From Vibrio metoecus (GTDB lineage: Bacteria > Pseudomonadota > Gammaproteobacteria > Enterobacterales > Vibrionaceae), in NCBI RefSeq assembly GCF_000696385.1, contig NZ_JJMN01000074.1:124001-188000 (forward strand): 64,000 nucleotides of DNA, written 5' to 3'. The first letter of the stretch is position 1. Each line of letters begins with the position of its first letter. The position numbers were made by a program, and so were the translations under genes. Positions 30,645 to 40,484 of the stretch are shown here, one piece after another. Under the pieces are notes generated by a model. The model had not been told where the DNA came from, did not search any database, and saw nothing but the letters and a program-made list of their open reading frames with translations.

Positions 30645-31006
30645 CGACTGCTCACTTTTTGCTGTTCTACATATATCGCAATCTGCCCTAACACATCACG
30701 ACTGCATTGGCATAATTCAGCGATCTTTTTGGCATAGCTAGCATGCCATAATGGGTCTGCCGCGGTTTTCATTTCTAGCTGAAAACAGAGTTCCGATAAG
30801 GTGTCACACCCAATAAATCGTGCGGAAGATTTCATACTGTGCACCAAACGATGCAGATCACTCACCGATTGTGTGGCACTGATTTCCACCAATTTCGGTA
30901 ACTGTACCTGCATCGTTTCTTGATAGCTGATGAGCATAGATTCTACGAGTTCGCTTCCCACCATTTTGGCGATCGTAGCAGTGTTGAATGCGGCGCTCGG
31001 ATCCAT
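30641..31006 (-). CDS. Histidine phosphotransfer (HPt) protein
   Basis: 121 residues from ATG 31006 (MDPSAAFNTATIAKMVG); the open frame extends 21 codons further up, but with a leader unlike HPt proteins. Phosphorylatable His in RLVHSMKSSARFIGC, matching the HxxKxxA HPt motif. First gene of the minus-strand signalling operon, so a multi-step phosphorelay through stand-alone receivers is expected. Confidence 0.9.
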   Translation of the reverse strand: MDPSAAFNTATIAKMVGSELVESMLISYQETMQVQLPKLVEISATQSVSDLHRLVHSMKSSARFIGCDTLSELCFQLEMKTAADPLWHASYAKKIAELCQCSRDVLGQIAIYVEQQKVSSR

Positions 31007-31252
31007 ATTTTCGTATTCCAGTGTCAGGGTTGCGATATAAACCAATATCTTAACCACAGTGTAGTTCATTATTAGCCATATGAACGGCCTTGAAGCACAG
31101 TTTTAGTTTTAAAGTTAACAATAAACCTCATACTCAAGGTCTGCTGGATTGCGCATAATCTTGAGTAGGGATCTGCGTCAAGGTTTGCTAGAATGCCGCG
31201 TTTCAAAACACCGGAAGCCATATTTTTGGTGAATGGTTGATGCGATTAAGTT

Positions 31253-32239
31253 ATGCCGAACCACGGAGATTTTTTGTTGAATACCCAACAGCTTTCAGCG
31301 ATGACACCTGCTGATATTGAATGCGCAGCGCAGTTACTTAAGCAAGGCCAACTGGTTGCGATACCGACCGAAACCGTCTATGGACTGGCGGCTGATGCCA
31401 CCCAGCCGGAGGCGGTGAAGCAAATATTTAGCGCCAAAGGTCGCCCAGCCAATCATCCGTTAATCGTCCATTTAGGTTCGGCAGAACAACTTTCAGAGTG
31501 GGCTACCGATATTGCTGATGAAGCCTATCAATTAGCGCAAGCATTCTGGCCAGGTCCATTGACGATGCTGCTGCCTAAAGCGGAGCATGTTTCTCCTGTG
31601 GTTACTGGGGGCTTAGACACCATTGGTATTCGAGTGCCGGCTCACCCAGTGTTATTGGAGATTTTAAAAGCCCATCGGCTCGCCGTGGCGGCACCCTCTG
31701 CAAACCCGTATAAAAAACTCAGCCCAACGTCAGCCCAGCAAGTGCTTGATGGTTTGAATGGTAAACTCGCCGCAGTCTTGGATGGCGGTGAATGCCAACA
31801 CGGTTTGGAATCCACGATTGTGGATTTAACCTGTAAACCGTTTCGCGTGCTTCGTGCCGGCCCCATCACGGCGAGTGAATTGAGTGCGGTGCTAGGTCAA
31901 GAAGTATTGCAACCGCAAGTTCATCACGTTGCGGTGCCGGGAAATGTCGACAGCCATTACCAACCCAAAACCCGTCTGCGCGTGATTGACGCCATTGACA
32001 ATGAACTGGTGACGGCGGGCAATATCAAAATCGCTCTATTGCACCTGTCTGAATTGCAAGCCAGTGAGCAGCGTTTACTTAAGCCGATGCCGCAGGATGC
32101 CAAAGCCTACGGACAAGCGTTATATCGTTCTCTGGCTGAAGTGGATAAATGGGGCGTAGATGAAATTTGGTTAGAGCGCCCACCGCAAGGTGAAACTTGG
32201 CTTGCGGTGCATGATCGGCTACGTCGCGCGGCCAGCTAA
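31253..32239 (+). CDS. L-threonylcarbamoyladenylate synthase (Sua5/TsaC family)
   Basis: 328 residues. Makes threonylcarbamoyl-AMP for the t6A37 modification of ANN-decoding tRNAs. The N-terminal YrdC domain has GQLVAIPTETVYGLAADAT, KGRPANHPLIVH, PGPLTMLLPK and APSANPYKKLSPTSAQQV; a C-terminal Sua5 domain follows (PGNVDSHYQPKTRLRVIDAI). It is thus the long Sua5 form. The start is uncertain: a GGAG at about 31266 also fits TTG codons at 31274 or 31277, giving LNTQQLSAM at the N-terminus. Confidence 0.93.
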   Translation: MPNHGDFLLNTQQLSAMTPADIECAAQLLKQGQLVAIPTETVYGLAADATQPEAVKQIFSAKGRPANHPLIVHLGSAEQLSEWATDIADEAYQLAQAFWPGPLTMLLPKAEHVSPVVTGGLDTIGIRVPAHPVLLEILKAHRLAVAAPSANPYKKLSPTSAQQVLDGLNGKLAAVLDGGECQHGLESTIVDLTCKPFRVLRAGPITASELSAVLGQEVLQPQVHHVAVPGNVDSHYQPKTRLRVIDAIDNELVTAGNIKIALLHLSELQASEQRLLKPMPQDAKAYGQALYRSLAEVDKWGVDEIWLERPPQGETWLAVHDRLRRAAS

Positions 32240-32502
32240 GCCAATGCCAACGCCGGGTACAGAGAAAAATTGTGACAATTTTTGTGAGCTCACGCAGCAA
32301 ACTGGACAACCAAACTGAGATGTCAGCAGATATCGGCTTGGTTTTGTTGAGGTGCATCCCCATTGATGTTCACAAAGCTGGTGAAAAAAACGTGCTTTTC
32401 AGTCGTCCTTTCAATAAAGATTGATGCACCGCAATGCGCCAACTCGGCAGCCAGATTAATTAATAGCTTCAGTTTTGAAGCGCCACCGATAGGATTTGTA
32501 AG

Positions 32503-32992
32503 ATGTCTGATGTTTCTACCACCGTCGATTTTGCCACCCAAACCGTACAGCCTGTAGTTGAGTCAAGTGGCTCAATTTGGGGTTATGTCGTCGGCGGGAT
32601 CGTCATCGTGATTGCTGCAGGTTATTTTGGTTTTAGAAAAATCAACAAACCTGCGTTTATGATCAAGCAACTGCGTAAACGCAACCAAAAAGAGATGAAA
32701 AAGCACGGCGTGGAAAGCGCGGAAGCTATGGGCGATCTCGACCTCGTGCTGGATGCTGTTGAAGCTTACGCCACTGAGAAAAAAATGAAAGGCACCCAAA
32801 TGGTGAAATTGCTTGCGCCACTCAATGATGCCAACAAAATACAAAACGGCGAGCGACTTCTATCATGCGATGTCTTACATCGCGAAAAGCATTGATAACC
32901 AAGCGTTAGCCAAAAATCTGCTCAACAAATCTAAGCAAGTAAAATCCAGCTCTGCTTTGATGGCGGGTTTGCTAAAACGTGCGGGCATTTAA
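32503..32992 (+). CDS. Small membrane protein of unknown function, frameshifted
   Basis: One membrane helix (IWGYVVGGIVIVIAAGYFGF, about 24-44) and a basic cytoplasmic tail. The frame stops at 32895, but ASDFYHAMSYIAKSIDNQALAKNLLNKSKQ continues in another frame to TAA at 32992. An extra A in AAAA at 32843-32846 explains it, giving about 162 residues. I do not recognise the family. A good terminator follows 20 bp after the restored stop, which supports the longer form. Confidence 0.78.
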
Positions 32993-33011
32993 TCTCGACA
33001 ATCCATACTTC

Positions 33012-33043
33012 AAGAGCCACCTAAGGTGGCTCTTTTTATTTTT
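33012..33043 (+). terminator. Rho-independent terminator
   Basis: AAGAGCCACC / GGTGGCTCTT stem (33012-33021 with 33025-33034), then TTTATTTTT. It ends the small membrane protein transcript and touches the stop of the convergent AraC-family gene. Confidence 0.9.
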
Positions 33044-33824
33044 ACGGCTTATCCGTTAGCGTTTGTAAGTATTGATATGGCGTGATCCGGTACTGCTGTT
33101 TAAAGCGCGCAGAAAACCGTGTCAAAGACTGGTAGCCGCACGCGACGGCAACTTCCATCAACGGGCGTAACTCCTGCAACAAGGCTAGCGCATAGTTCAT
33201 CCGCACTTCACTCAGCACTTCTCGAAAGCCTGTACCTTCCGCAGCCAAATGGCGAGCCATTGTCGCGCGGCTCATCGCAAAGTGGGTGGCTACCGTTTCG
33301 ATACTGTGTTCATCGCCAGGATTGACACTTAAGTAGCGCGCTAGGCGCTCACGCATCAACGCATTTTCGCTAGGAAAGAGCAGGTGCAGCGCTTTGGCAT
33401 CACGCAATTGGGCATAAAAACCCAGCACAAATTGTCGCTGTGTTTCTTCACTGAGTGATTTTTGGCTCATCTCGTAAAGCAGCTCGAAACAATAGGCCAG
33501 TGCCGTAGTCACTTTGATTCTCGGCTCTGGATCCGACTCCAACTGGCTTGATTGTGCAATCCACTCTGCAGGTGGGGCTTCGTGCAAGGTTAATGTCCGT
33601 GAATAGAACTGTGCCTGCTGCGGTACATTCACAAAAGTGAGGTACTGATTGGCTGGTAACATCAGCCAATCAGAGGCATGGAAATTGAGCGTCGTGTCAT
33701 GCCACCAGAGCTGTTTATGCCCATGCGTTACCCAAATAATCGTGGGGGCATAGATCAAGACATTATGCAGAGGCTGTTTACGTAAACCTTTAAACTGCCC
33801 CGTCTGGACGATGACCTTACTCAT
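33042..33824 (-). CDS. AraC-family transcriptional regulator
   Basis: 260 residues. The N-terminal ~140 residues are a cupin-like sensing domain (HKQLWWHDTTLNFHASDWLMLPANQYLTFVN); the C-terminal AraC domain has two helix-turn-helices (IETVATHFAMSRATMARHLAAEG and MEVAVACGYQSLTRFSARFKQQYRITPYQY). The effector and targets are unknown. Adjacent divergent or same-strand neighbours (a PEBP-family gene 11 bp upstream on the same strand) could be in its operon. Confidence 0.92.
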   Translation of the reverse strand: MSKVIVQTGQFKGLRKQPLHNVLIYAPTIIWVTHGHKQLWWHDTTLNFHASDWLMLPANQYLTFVNVPQQAQFYSRTLTLHEAPPAEWIAQSSQLESDPEPRIKVTTALAYCFELLYEMSQKSLSEETQRQFVLGFYAQLRDAKALHLLFPSENALMRERLARYLSVNPGDEHSIETVATHFAMSRATMARHLAAEGTGFREVLSEVRMNYALALLQELRPLMEVAVACGYQSLTRFSARFKQQYRITPYQYLQTLTDKP

Positions 33825-33835
33825 TGCAATTCCTA

Positions 33836-34381
33836 TTATTCGCTCACATACGTCGCGGTGAGAGTCGCTTGCCCCAATGCATTGGCGCGCAACATAAAAC
33901 CAACCAGAGCATTAGACGCTCCTTGTGGGAGCTCCATCTTCTCGAAAGGCAGAGCCCATACCGTAAATTGATAACGGTGCATACCGTGGCCTTGTGGAGG
34001 GCACGCACCACCAAAGCCGCTGAATCCGTAATCGTTGTTCAGCTCACGAATACCTTTAAGTTGCTTGGCCGCACCACGAGCCACATTATGTTGATCCGCC
34101 GCGATATCCACTGCTACCCAGTGCCACCAGCCACTGCCCGTCGGTGCATCAGGATCATAAGCCGTAATTGCAAAGCTCTTTGTGCCTTTCGGTGCATTGT
34201 TCCAGCTCAGTTGTGGGGACAGATTATCACCGCTACAACCAAAACCATTGAAGGCAAATTGGTTCGCCATGCGTGAACCTTCTTGAATGTCTTGGCTCGT
34301 GATACTCATCATTGGGTTGCTGAGAGCGGGCAGGCTGACCGCTGCAGCAGCGAGTACAGGTAAAAGATGACGTGCTTTCAT
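33836..34381 (-). CDS. YbhB/YbcL-type PEBP (Raf-kinase-inhibitor-like) protein, secreted
   Basis: 181 residues. Signal peptide (MKARHLLPVLAAAAVSLPALS, cleavage before NPMM), then the bacterial PEBP pattern: GDNLSPQLSWNNAPKGTKSFAITAYDPDAPTGSGWWHWVAVDI and YGFSGFGGACPPQGHGMHRYQFTVWAL. Function in bacteria is unsettled. It is 11 bp upstream of the AraC-type gene, so the two are probably cotranscribed. Confidence 0.93.
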   Translation of the reverse strand: MKARHLLPVLAAAAVSLPALSNPMMSITSQDIQEGSRMANQFAFNGFGCSGDNLSPQLSWNNAPKGTKSFAITAYDPDAPTGSGWWHWVAVDIAADQHNVARGAAKQLKGIRELNNDYGFSGFGGACPPQGHGMHRYQFTVWALPFEKMELPQGASNALVGFMLRANALGQATLTATYVSE

Positions 34382-34816
34382 TGAGATTCTCCTCGTTAAG
34401 TTGACGTGAGTAATTTACCGCTTCCCCGCCCATTAGAGACAACAAAAAACTCAATATCAACCTAATAATAGCCATTTTTGAGTTTTACGGTTATTTCATT
34501 TGTGTTCATCTATAGGAAAATGACCATCATAGGTTGGATGAATAACAGGTTTAACCAGTGCGAAAGCCTAGCGATGTAACTTGTCGCTACTTGCTGAGCA
34601 CGTCATTATCCCGACCTTATATCTTGCCGGTTTGATGTGGCGAATCGGAACATCACGGTTTTCGTTGACGTGTCACTCTGTGACGAACTCGGCCATTCTT
34701 CCCCTGTTCAACAGTTCAACGGTTCAACGCCACTTTTATTCTCAAGGTATATGAAACCAAACTTCGGAAACGGTCTCTATTACTGCCTATTCCGAGGAAT
34801 ATAAAAGGATATCAAA
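34382..34816. other. Intergenic region with an 8-bp tandem repeat
   Basis: 435 bp with no supported gene. It contains three tandem 8-mers GTTCAACN at 34706-34729 and, just before the protease gene, AAGGATATCAAAATG with its ribosome-binding site. Promoters for both divergent genes must lie here. Confidence 0.5.
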
Positions 34817-35649
34817 ATGTTATTGTCTCTTTCTGCTTTCGTTTGGCTGCCGTTGGCGCTTGCTGTCATGGCTGGATTTACCCTTTATCGTCACATCACA
34901 TGGGGACTGTTGAGCCTCACTTTTACTGAGTTGCTTTTGCAACAGGGCATTTATCGCTGCTCGGCGGCGTAAGTGCTGGCTTGGGTTTTGTGTTGGCGTA
35001 TTTTGCGGTTAATAGTTCGGCGCATTGGCGTACCGCAGCTTGGGTTGCTTTGCTGCTCTGGTGTTTAGCCCTATTTCTGCATTGGCTACCCGGGTTTTCT
35101 AACCTCAAAGTGCTGGATAAGGTCATCGCCGGTCCACACAGTACACCATTTAGCCTATATCTCAATCTGGATAAACCGTTGGTCTTTTTTGCACTATTGC
35201 TCGCCTTTCCTCGCTTACTGGGTAAGACGCAAACCGCAAAGTGGGGAGCCACCCTCGCAACACTCCTGCCCTTATTTGCCTTATTGCCTGTTGCGGTGTG
35301 GCTAGGGGCTTTAGCTTATGAATGGTCGTTACCAGAATGGTGGTGGATTTTTGCTATCAATAACCTGCTGTTTACGTGTGTGGCGGAAGAAGCGCTGTTT
35401 CGTGGTTTGATTCAGCAGAAAGCACAGCAGCAGTTCGGCACCATTGCGGGACTTTTGATCGCCAGTGCACTGTTTGGTATGGCTCATTTTGCAGGAGGCC
35501 CATTACTGATGATCTTCGCCGCCCTTGCGGGACTTGGCTATGGCTTGGTGTTCCATTTTACGGGGCGTCTTTGGGCCAGTGTTGGCGTGCATTTCTTATT
35601 TAATTTTGCCCACTTGTTGTTTTTCACTTATCCCATGCTGGCGCGTTAA
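34817..35649 (+). CDS. CPBP-family intramembrane protease, frameshifted
   Basis: Multi-pass membrane protein with the three CPBP/CAAX-protease motifs: CVAEEALFRGLIQ (EExxxR), SALFGMAHFAGG (FxxxH) and HFLFNFAHLL. The 5' part from ATG 34817 (AGGA seven bases upstream) reads MLLSLSAFVWLPLALAVMAG and then stops at about 34971. The rest is in another frame. One missing C at about 34957 restores IYRLLGGVSAGLGFVLAYFAV and a protein of about 277 residues. Substrate unknown. Confidence 0.86.
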
Positions 35650-35696
35650 CCGCCCTTTTCCCTTTTCCAAACCCTTTTTCCATTTTCCAAACATAG

Positions 35697-35726
35697 AAAA
35701 GCCCAGCCAAATGGCTGGGCTTATAT
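35697..35726. terminator. Bidirectional terminator
   Basis: AAGCCCAGCC / GGCTGGGCTT stem (35699-35708 with 35713-35722), AAAT loop. On the minus strand it is followed by TTTT and on the plus strand by TATATTT. It separates the convergent protease and chitinase genes. Confidence 0.88.
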
Positions 35727-35745
35727 TTAATGAGCGGTAGTTAAC

Positions 35746-38700
35746 TTAGATTTTGCACACCGCTTTCCATGATGCATCAGCGCTCGATGGTGTACTGTTC
35801 GTCCACCAGTTCGCTTGCCATACTGAACCGTTGTGGATCAGTTGGTCACCGCCTGCCGCGTGGTCACCACGTGGGAACTCTGGGTACACTTTCAATCCAT
35901 TCGGGTTGATGCCCGCATCGGCACAAGATTGACCCGCGCCACCTTCGTTACCATTACCGCCTTCAGCTGCACCTTCAAACGCTGGTAGAGTTGGGAAGTC
36001 TTTCTTCAGACCAACTGTTTCGTTACCCACGATAAAGCGTACGCCGTTAGCCACGCCAGAGACTGGGGTGTAGTACACCATATCGACACTGTACTCACCA
36101 CCCGCAGGGATCGTTTCAGTTGAGCGCAGAGTGACTGAGAGTTTGTGGAACAGCTTCTTCTCACCGTTAACTGAGAAGTTAGTGCCAGTATGACCACTTT
36201 CAATCACGTTCAGGCCAGCACCGCTCCAATCTTTCACGATGTCGCCAGTTGACGTTGGCATTAGGAACTCAATCGTAGAACCACCAGGGATCGCAACGTC
36301 TGAGTGGTTGGTAAACACCAATTTCGGGTTGATTGGGTAGTTTTGATCACCCTCTGGCCATTCCGTCGTCGATACCGTGACATCAATCACCGAGTCTGGT
36401 TGTGGCAGATCGTTGTGATGAATATCCATCGGCTCAGCCGCCGCAAACACTTCATGGGCATAAGAGGTCATGTCAGAACCGATCACGTATTCACGTTTCA
36501 CCGCGTCATACGAGTAGTCACCCGCCATTTCCCAGATCATCATGCCGCCCAGACCGTTATCAACGATGTAGTCCAGTTTTGGCTTCAGTGAGTCTTTATC
36601 TTCAATGCTCAGGAACACTTTTTTGGTGTCGTTCCACAGCCATGCGGTTTGCAGCTCTTGGCTCCACACACGCTCGTATTTACCTTCAATCAGGTGTTTC
36701 GGGTTGTTTGGATCCATACCCCAAGCAGGGCCGTAACTTGGCATGCCCTCAATGCCCAGCTTTTCAGCGTGCATCAGGTTCATCGCATGCCACATTGGCA
36801 CTACACCCGCTTTGATTTCTTTACCGTTAGCATCCACATCGTGCCAGATGTTATCGGTACCTTCTGCACCCCAACCACATACGGTAGTGCCTTCTGGGCA
36901 TGAAGATTGGTTTGGTTCAACCGCGCGACCCCATAGACCTTTATCGCCGCCGCTGACACCTTGCCAGCCACGGGTGTAGTAAGGAATACCCATGTTGATT
37001 TGGCTTGGTTTAAATGCGCCACGGAAGAAGTGGTGCGTCCACGCTTGGTTGAGGTAGCCAATGCCTTGGTACTCTTTCGTGCTGTATACACCCCAGCGGT
37101 CTAGCTCAACGTCTTTGCCGTCATCAAACAGTGCCGCTTGTGGGCCGACAAATTCGTTCCATGTACCGTGCAAGTCGTAAGACATGATGTTCACGTAATC
37201 CAGTACATCTTGCATTGCAAAATCTTGCATGCCACGCAGCAAGTAGCCAGAAGACGGTGACGCGATTGTCAGCATGTAACGACGGCCATCTTCTTCGCCC
37301 GCTTTATCCAGCTCTTTGCGCAGTTCGGTCATCATCACCATGTAGTTATCCCACAACTGGCCACGACACTTGTTCGATTGTTCGAAGTCAATCGGGTTAC
37401 CGGAATCTTTCATTGAAGATGGGTATTCGTAATCGATATCCACACCGTCAAAGTCGTATTTACGGATGAAATCTACCGCCGATTTGTTGAACGCTTTAAT
37501 GCCTTCCATGTTCACTGAACAAGAAGCCAGATCAGTGGTCATTGGATAGAAACCACCCGTTTCCGCCCAACCACCAACAGAAATCAGCGTTTTCACATCG
37601 GGGTACTGTTTCTTAAACTTGCTTAGCAGGTTGAAATGGCCTTGGTATGGCAGTGAAGGATCCATCTCTGCACCCGGTACATTTTCCCACGTCATTTTGG
37701 TCGCGGAATCATCCACTTGCATGCTGAAGTCAGACTTGTTGATGCTGGCGAACGCGTAGTTAATGTGGGTCAGTTTTTCCCAAGGCAGATCACCGGCGAG
37801 GTACGCTGGCAGACCATTTTTACCGGTACGCCATGAGGTGTAATAACCGATGATACGGCGCGGGTGATCGTCACCCATACACTCGGTGCCATCTTCACGA
37901 TAGATCTGTTTAATATCACAGCTTAGGTTGCCCGTGCCCATTTCTTTGGCGTTCACGGTCACCATTGGTGTTTGTGTTTGGTGTCCTGCCGCATCGTAAG
38001 CGATCGCTTCGATGGTGTATTGACCCAAAGCCACCGGAGTCCAAGCCATTTGATATGGGGCTTGCGTGACACGGCCAATCGAGTTGCCGTTCACCAAAAA
38101 CTCAACTGCGGTGAGATCTTTATTTTCATCAGAAGCATTCGCAGCCAGTGTGGTGGCTTTGCCCAAGAATACGGTTTGTCCGTTACGTGGATTGGTTAGC
38201 TCAATCACAGGTGCAACAGGAACTTCTGGCTCAACGGGTGGATCAATTTCTTCGGCTTTGACGGTAATACGTACGGCTTGCTCTTTTAGCAAACCAGAAG
38301 CATCTTCCACGATAGCTTTGATTGAGTGAGCACCCTCACCAGCCGCAATCCAGTTCGCTTGGAATGGCGCTTGCTCAAGCAACGCAATTTGCTCACCATC
38401 CACCAAGAATGTGACGGTTTTTACGGTCGTGTTGGTTGCGGTAACGTTAGCCAGAATCGCAACAGTTTGGCCTTCAATGAACTCTGCACCTTGAACGGGT
38501 GACGCCAGCTCCAGAGAAATTTCTGGCTGACCCGGTTCGATGTCGCCATCCGTTTCCAGTGCGATCGTGCTTTGTAGCAGGCTCAGGTCAAGCACACCAC
38601 TTACGCCCAAGGTAAGATCAATGCTTGTGCCTGGCAGCAGTTGCGTTTTTACCCAGCTACCTTGATCAAAGCTTAGCGTTAAGCGGTTGCTAAACACAGA

Positions 38701-38985
38701 ACCTTGCGCATTGCTGCTAAAGCTCATGCTCGGGTAAGAGATGCCTTGTGCTGACCAAGAAGGCGTTGAAACGGAAAGGTTGGTGTCGAACACAATACGA
38801 GCATCACGCAACTCAACTGGCTGACTGCCATTGTTGGTCAACGTTACTTTGTAGGTATTCCACCATTGGCTTTCCGTACCAACAACAGATGCTTCACTAT
38901 TGATTGCCGCCTGCGCTGCCGGCATCGCCATTCCCACTGCTAATGCAAGAACGGTTGGCATTAAGGTTAATGCTGATCTTTTCAT
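35746..38985 (-). CDS. Secreted multidomain GH18 chitinase
   Basis: About 1079 residues from ATG 38985. Signal peptide (MKRSALTLMPTVLALAVGMAMPAAQA); N-terminal carbohydrate-binding-like domain (about 20-155); two Ig-like modules (about 170-255 and 265-350, ELASPVQGAEFIEG... and ELTNPRNGQTVFLG...); GH18 catalytic domain with YYTSWRTG, ISVGGWAETGGFYP and the catalytic FDGVDIDYEYP; a ChiC-like module; and a C-terminal type 5/12 chitin-binding domain (GSVWQANWWTNSTPSSADASWKAVC). It would hydrolyse chitin outside the cell. I recall VC1073 as the V. cholerae counterpart. Confidence 0.95.
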   Translation of the reverse strand: MKRSALTLMPTVLALAVGMAMPAAQAAINSEASVVGTESQWWNTYKVTLTNNGSQPVELRDARIVFDTNLSVSTPSWSAQGISYPSMSFSSNAQGSVFSNRLTLSFDQGSWVKTQLLPGTSIDLTLGVSGVLDLSLLQSTIALETDGDIEPGQPEISLELASPVQGAEFIEGQTVAILANVTATNTTVKTVTFLVDGEQIALLEQAPFQANWIAAGEGAHSIKAIVEDASGLLKEQAVRITVKAEEIDPPVEPEVPVAPVIELTNPRNGQTVFLGKATTLAANASDENKDLTAVEFLVNGNSIGRVTQAPYQMAWTPVALGQYTIEAIAYDAAGHQTQTPMVTVNAKEMGTGNLSCDIKQIYREDGTECMGDDHPRRIIGYYTSWRTGKNGLPAYLAGDLPWEKLTHINYAFASINKSDFSMQVDDSATKMTWENVPGAEMDPSLPYQGHFNLLSKFKKQYPDVKTLISVGGWAETGGFYPMTTDLASCSVNMEGIKAFNKSAVDFIRKYDFDGVDIDYEYPSSMKDSGNPIDFEQSNKCRGQLWDNYMVMMTELRKELDKAGEEDGRRYMLTIASPSSGYLLRGMQDFAMQDVLDYVNIMSYDLHGTWNEFVGPQAALFDDGKDVELDRWGVYSTKEYQGIGYLNQAWTHHFFRGAFKPSQINMGIPYYTRGWQGVSGGDKGLWGRAVEPNQSSCPEGTTVCGWGAEGTDNIWHDVDANGKEIKAGVVPMWHAMNLMHAEKLGIEGMPSYGPAWGMDPNNPKHLIEGKYERVWSQELQTAWLWNDTKKVFLSIEDKDSLKPKLDYIVDNGLGGMMIWEMAGDYSYDAVKREYVIGSDMTSYAHEVFAAAEPMDIHHNDLPQPDSVIDVTVSTTEWPEGDQNYPINPKLVFTNHSDVAIPGGSTIEFLMPTSTGDIVKDWSGAGLNVIESGHTGTNFSVNGEKKLFHKLSVTLRSTETIPAGGEYSVDMVYYTPVSGVANGVRFIVGNETVGLKKDFPTLPAFEGAAEGGNGNEGGAGQSCADAGINPNGLKVYPEFPRGDHAAGGDQLIHNGSVWQANWWTNSTPSSADASWKAVCKI

Positions 38986-39629
38986 TATTTCGAGACTTAT
39001 TTTATTGAACAAATTTTATGTCTCATTATAGAAAGGAAACTGTTTCATTCTGATTTCTTCGGATGTAAGCAAATGTAAATATCCTTATAAAAATTTAAAC
39101 GCCATTAAAAAACATTGAAATCAATCAATAATTAAATCTAAAAAACACATCTGAGATCACGGTTCAATAAAAATAATTTCATTACCACTCAATTCATACT
39201 TAATGCCAATAAAAACAACCGAAAACCATAACCACTTGCGATAAATAACATTTAAAATCAGGATAGTAGGTAGAGAAAAACCATATAAAACGAAACATTT
39301 CATTACATTTAAGCTCAGAAAGCACACAGGAAAGCGCTCTTTATTTCCTCGAAATTAAATTTAAATAAAAAATAGCTTATTATGCTCATACACATCACAT
39401 ATTAATAACAATGAAATAATTTACACAGCAAGATAATAATGTAAGAAAATTCTCACGAGATTAATTTTTTAAACTTCATAAAATAATATCCGCGCACGTA
39501 ATTAACGAACCAGAAAATATCTTGTTGTGAGTGTAGTAAATGAAAAAATAAACCCTATAAAAAAGGCACTGTTTCCAGTGCCTGACTAATACTCAATGAG
39601 GGGGAAGTATTAGCAAATTTAACCGATTT
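38986..39629. other. AT-rich chitinase upstream region
   Basis: 644 bp, very AT-rich between 39050 and 39540, with no supported gene. It holds the chitinase promoter on the minus strand and the aga operon terminator at its far side. No clear operator could be picked by eye. Confidence 0.55.
39558..39583 (-). terminator. Terminator after the aga operon
   Basis: AGGCACTG / CAGTGCCT (39576-39583 with 39564-39571 read on the minus strand), GAAA loop, six Ts. It lies about 47 bp beyond the aldolase gene stop. Confidence 0.92.
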
Positions 39630-40484
39630 TTATAGCTTGCCTTCGCTACCACACAGACGGATTTTATCCATCACAACTCGTTTCATCGCCGCTTTGCCGG
39701 GCGTGATGTATTTGCGTGGATCATTCGCATCGGGGTGCTCTGCAAAATGGCCTTTTACCGCATCCGCAAAAGCGATTTTCAGCTCCGTCGCGACATTGAC
39801 TTTGCACACACCGAGCCCAATACAGCGGCGTACCATCTCATCCGGCACCCCAGAAGCACCATGCAGCACTAAAGGAATATCCACTACGGCGCGAATTTTT
39901 TCTAAGCGGGCAAAATCGAGTCTCGGCTCCGCTTTATACATCCCGTGCGCCGTCCCGATCGCCACCGCTAACGAATCAATCCCCGTGCGGCGTACAAATT
40001 CAGCGGCAGAGGCTGGGTCAGTCAGCAAGGCATCGGCACTATCCACAATCAGATCGTCTTCTTGCCCACCCAAACGCCCCAATTCCGCTTCAACACTGGC
40101 ATCAAACCGATGGCAGAGCTGCACAACAGAGCGCACGATCTCGATGTTTTGCTCAAAGGCATAATGCGAACCATCAATCATCACTGAACGGATGCCGTGT
40201 TCGACTTTGTTACGGATATCTTGCAGATCTTCATGGTGATCCAGATGCAGCACGAGCGGAATCGAGTGTTTGTGCGCCGCTTCTTTGCAGATGCTGATCA
40301 AATAGTCGGTACCTGCGTAATCGTAGGTTCCGGGCGTACCAGCCAAAATGACGGGGGAGCCCATTTCGGAAGCGGTTTCCACCACCACTTGTACGGTTTC
40401 GAGGTTATGAATATTGAATGCGGGAACCGCATAACCACCCAGTTGAGCGCGTTTTAACATTTCACGAGAAGAAATTAGATACAT
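39630..40484 (-). CDS. kbaY: Tagatose-1,6-bisphosphate aldolase, class II catalytic subunit
   Basis: 284 residues. Cleaves tagatose 1,6-bisphosphate to dihydroxyacetone phosphate and glyceraldehyde 3-phosphate at the end of GalNAc/galactosamine breakdown. Zinc-binding LHLDHHED, catalytic Asp nearby, EAELGRLGGQED, AIGTAHGMYK and LHGASGVPDEM are diagnostic of KbaY/GatY. Last gene of the aga operon; the upstream deacetylase gene overlaps it by 10 bp. GatY and AgaY/KbaY cannot be told apart by sequence alone, but context says aga. Confidence 0.94.
   Translation of the reverse strand: MYLISSREMLKRAQLGGYAVPAFNIHNLETVQVVVETASEMGSPVILAGTPGTYDYAGTDYLISICKEAAHKHSIPLVLHLDHHEDLQDIRNKVEHGIRSVMIDGSHYAFEQNIEIVRSVVQLCHRFDASVEAELGRLGGQEDDLIVDSADALLTDPASAAEFVRRTGIDSLAVAIGTAHGMYKAEPRLDFARLEKIRAVVDIPLVLHGASGVPDEMVRRCIGLGVCKVNVATELKIAFADAVKGHFAEHPDANDPRKYITPGKAAMKRVVMDKIRLCGSEGKL

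Noticed and set aside
36402..36815. Plus-strand frames of 75-137 codons within the chitinase gene
   Set aside because: Antisense shadows of a high-confidence coding region; no start signals.
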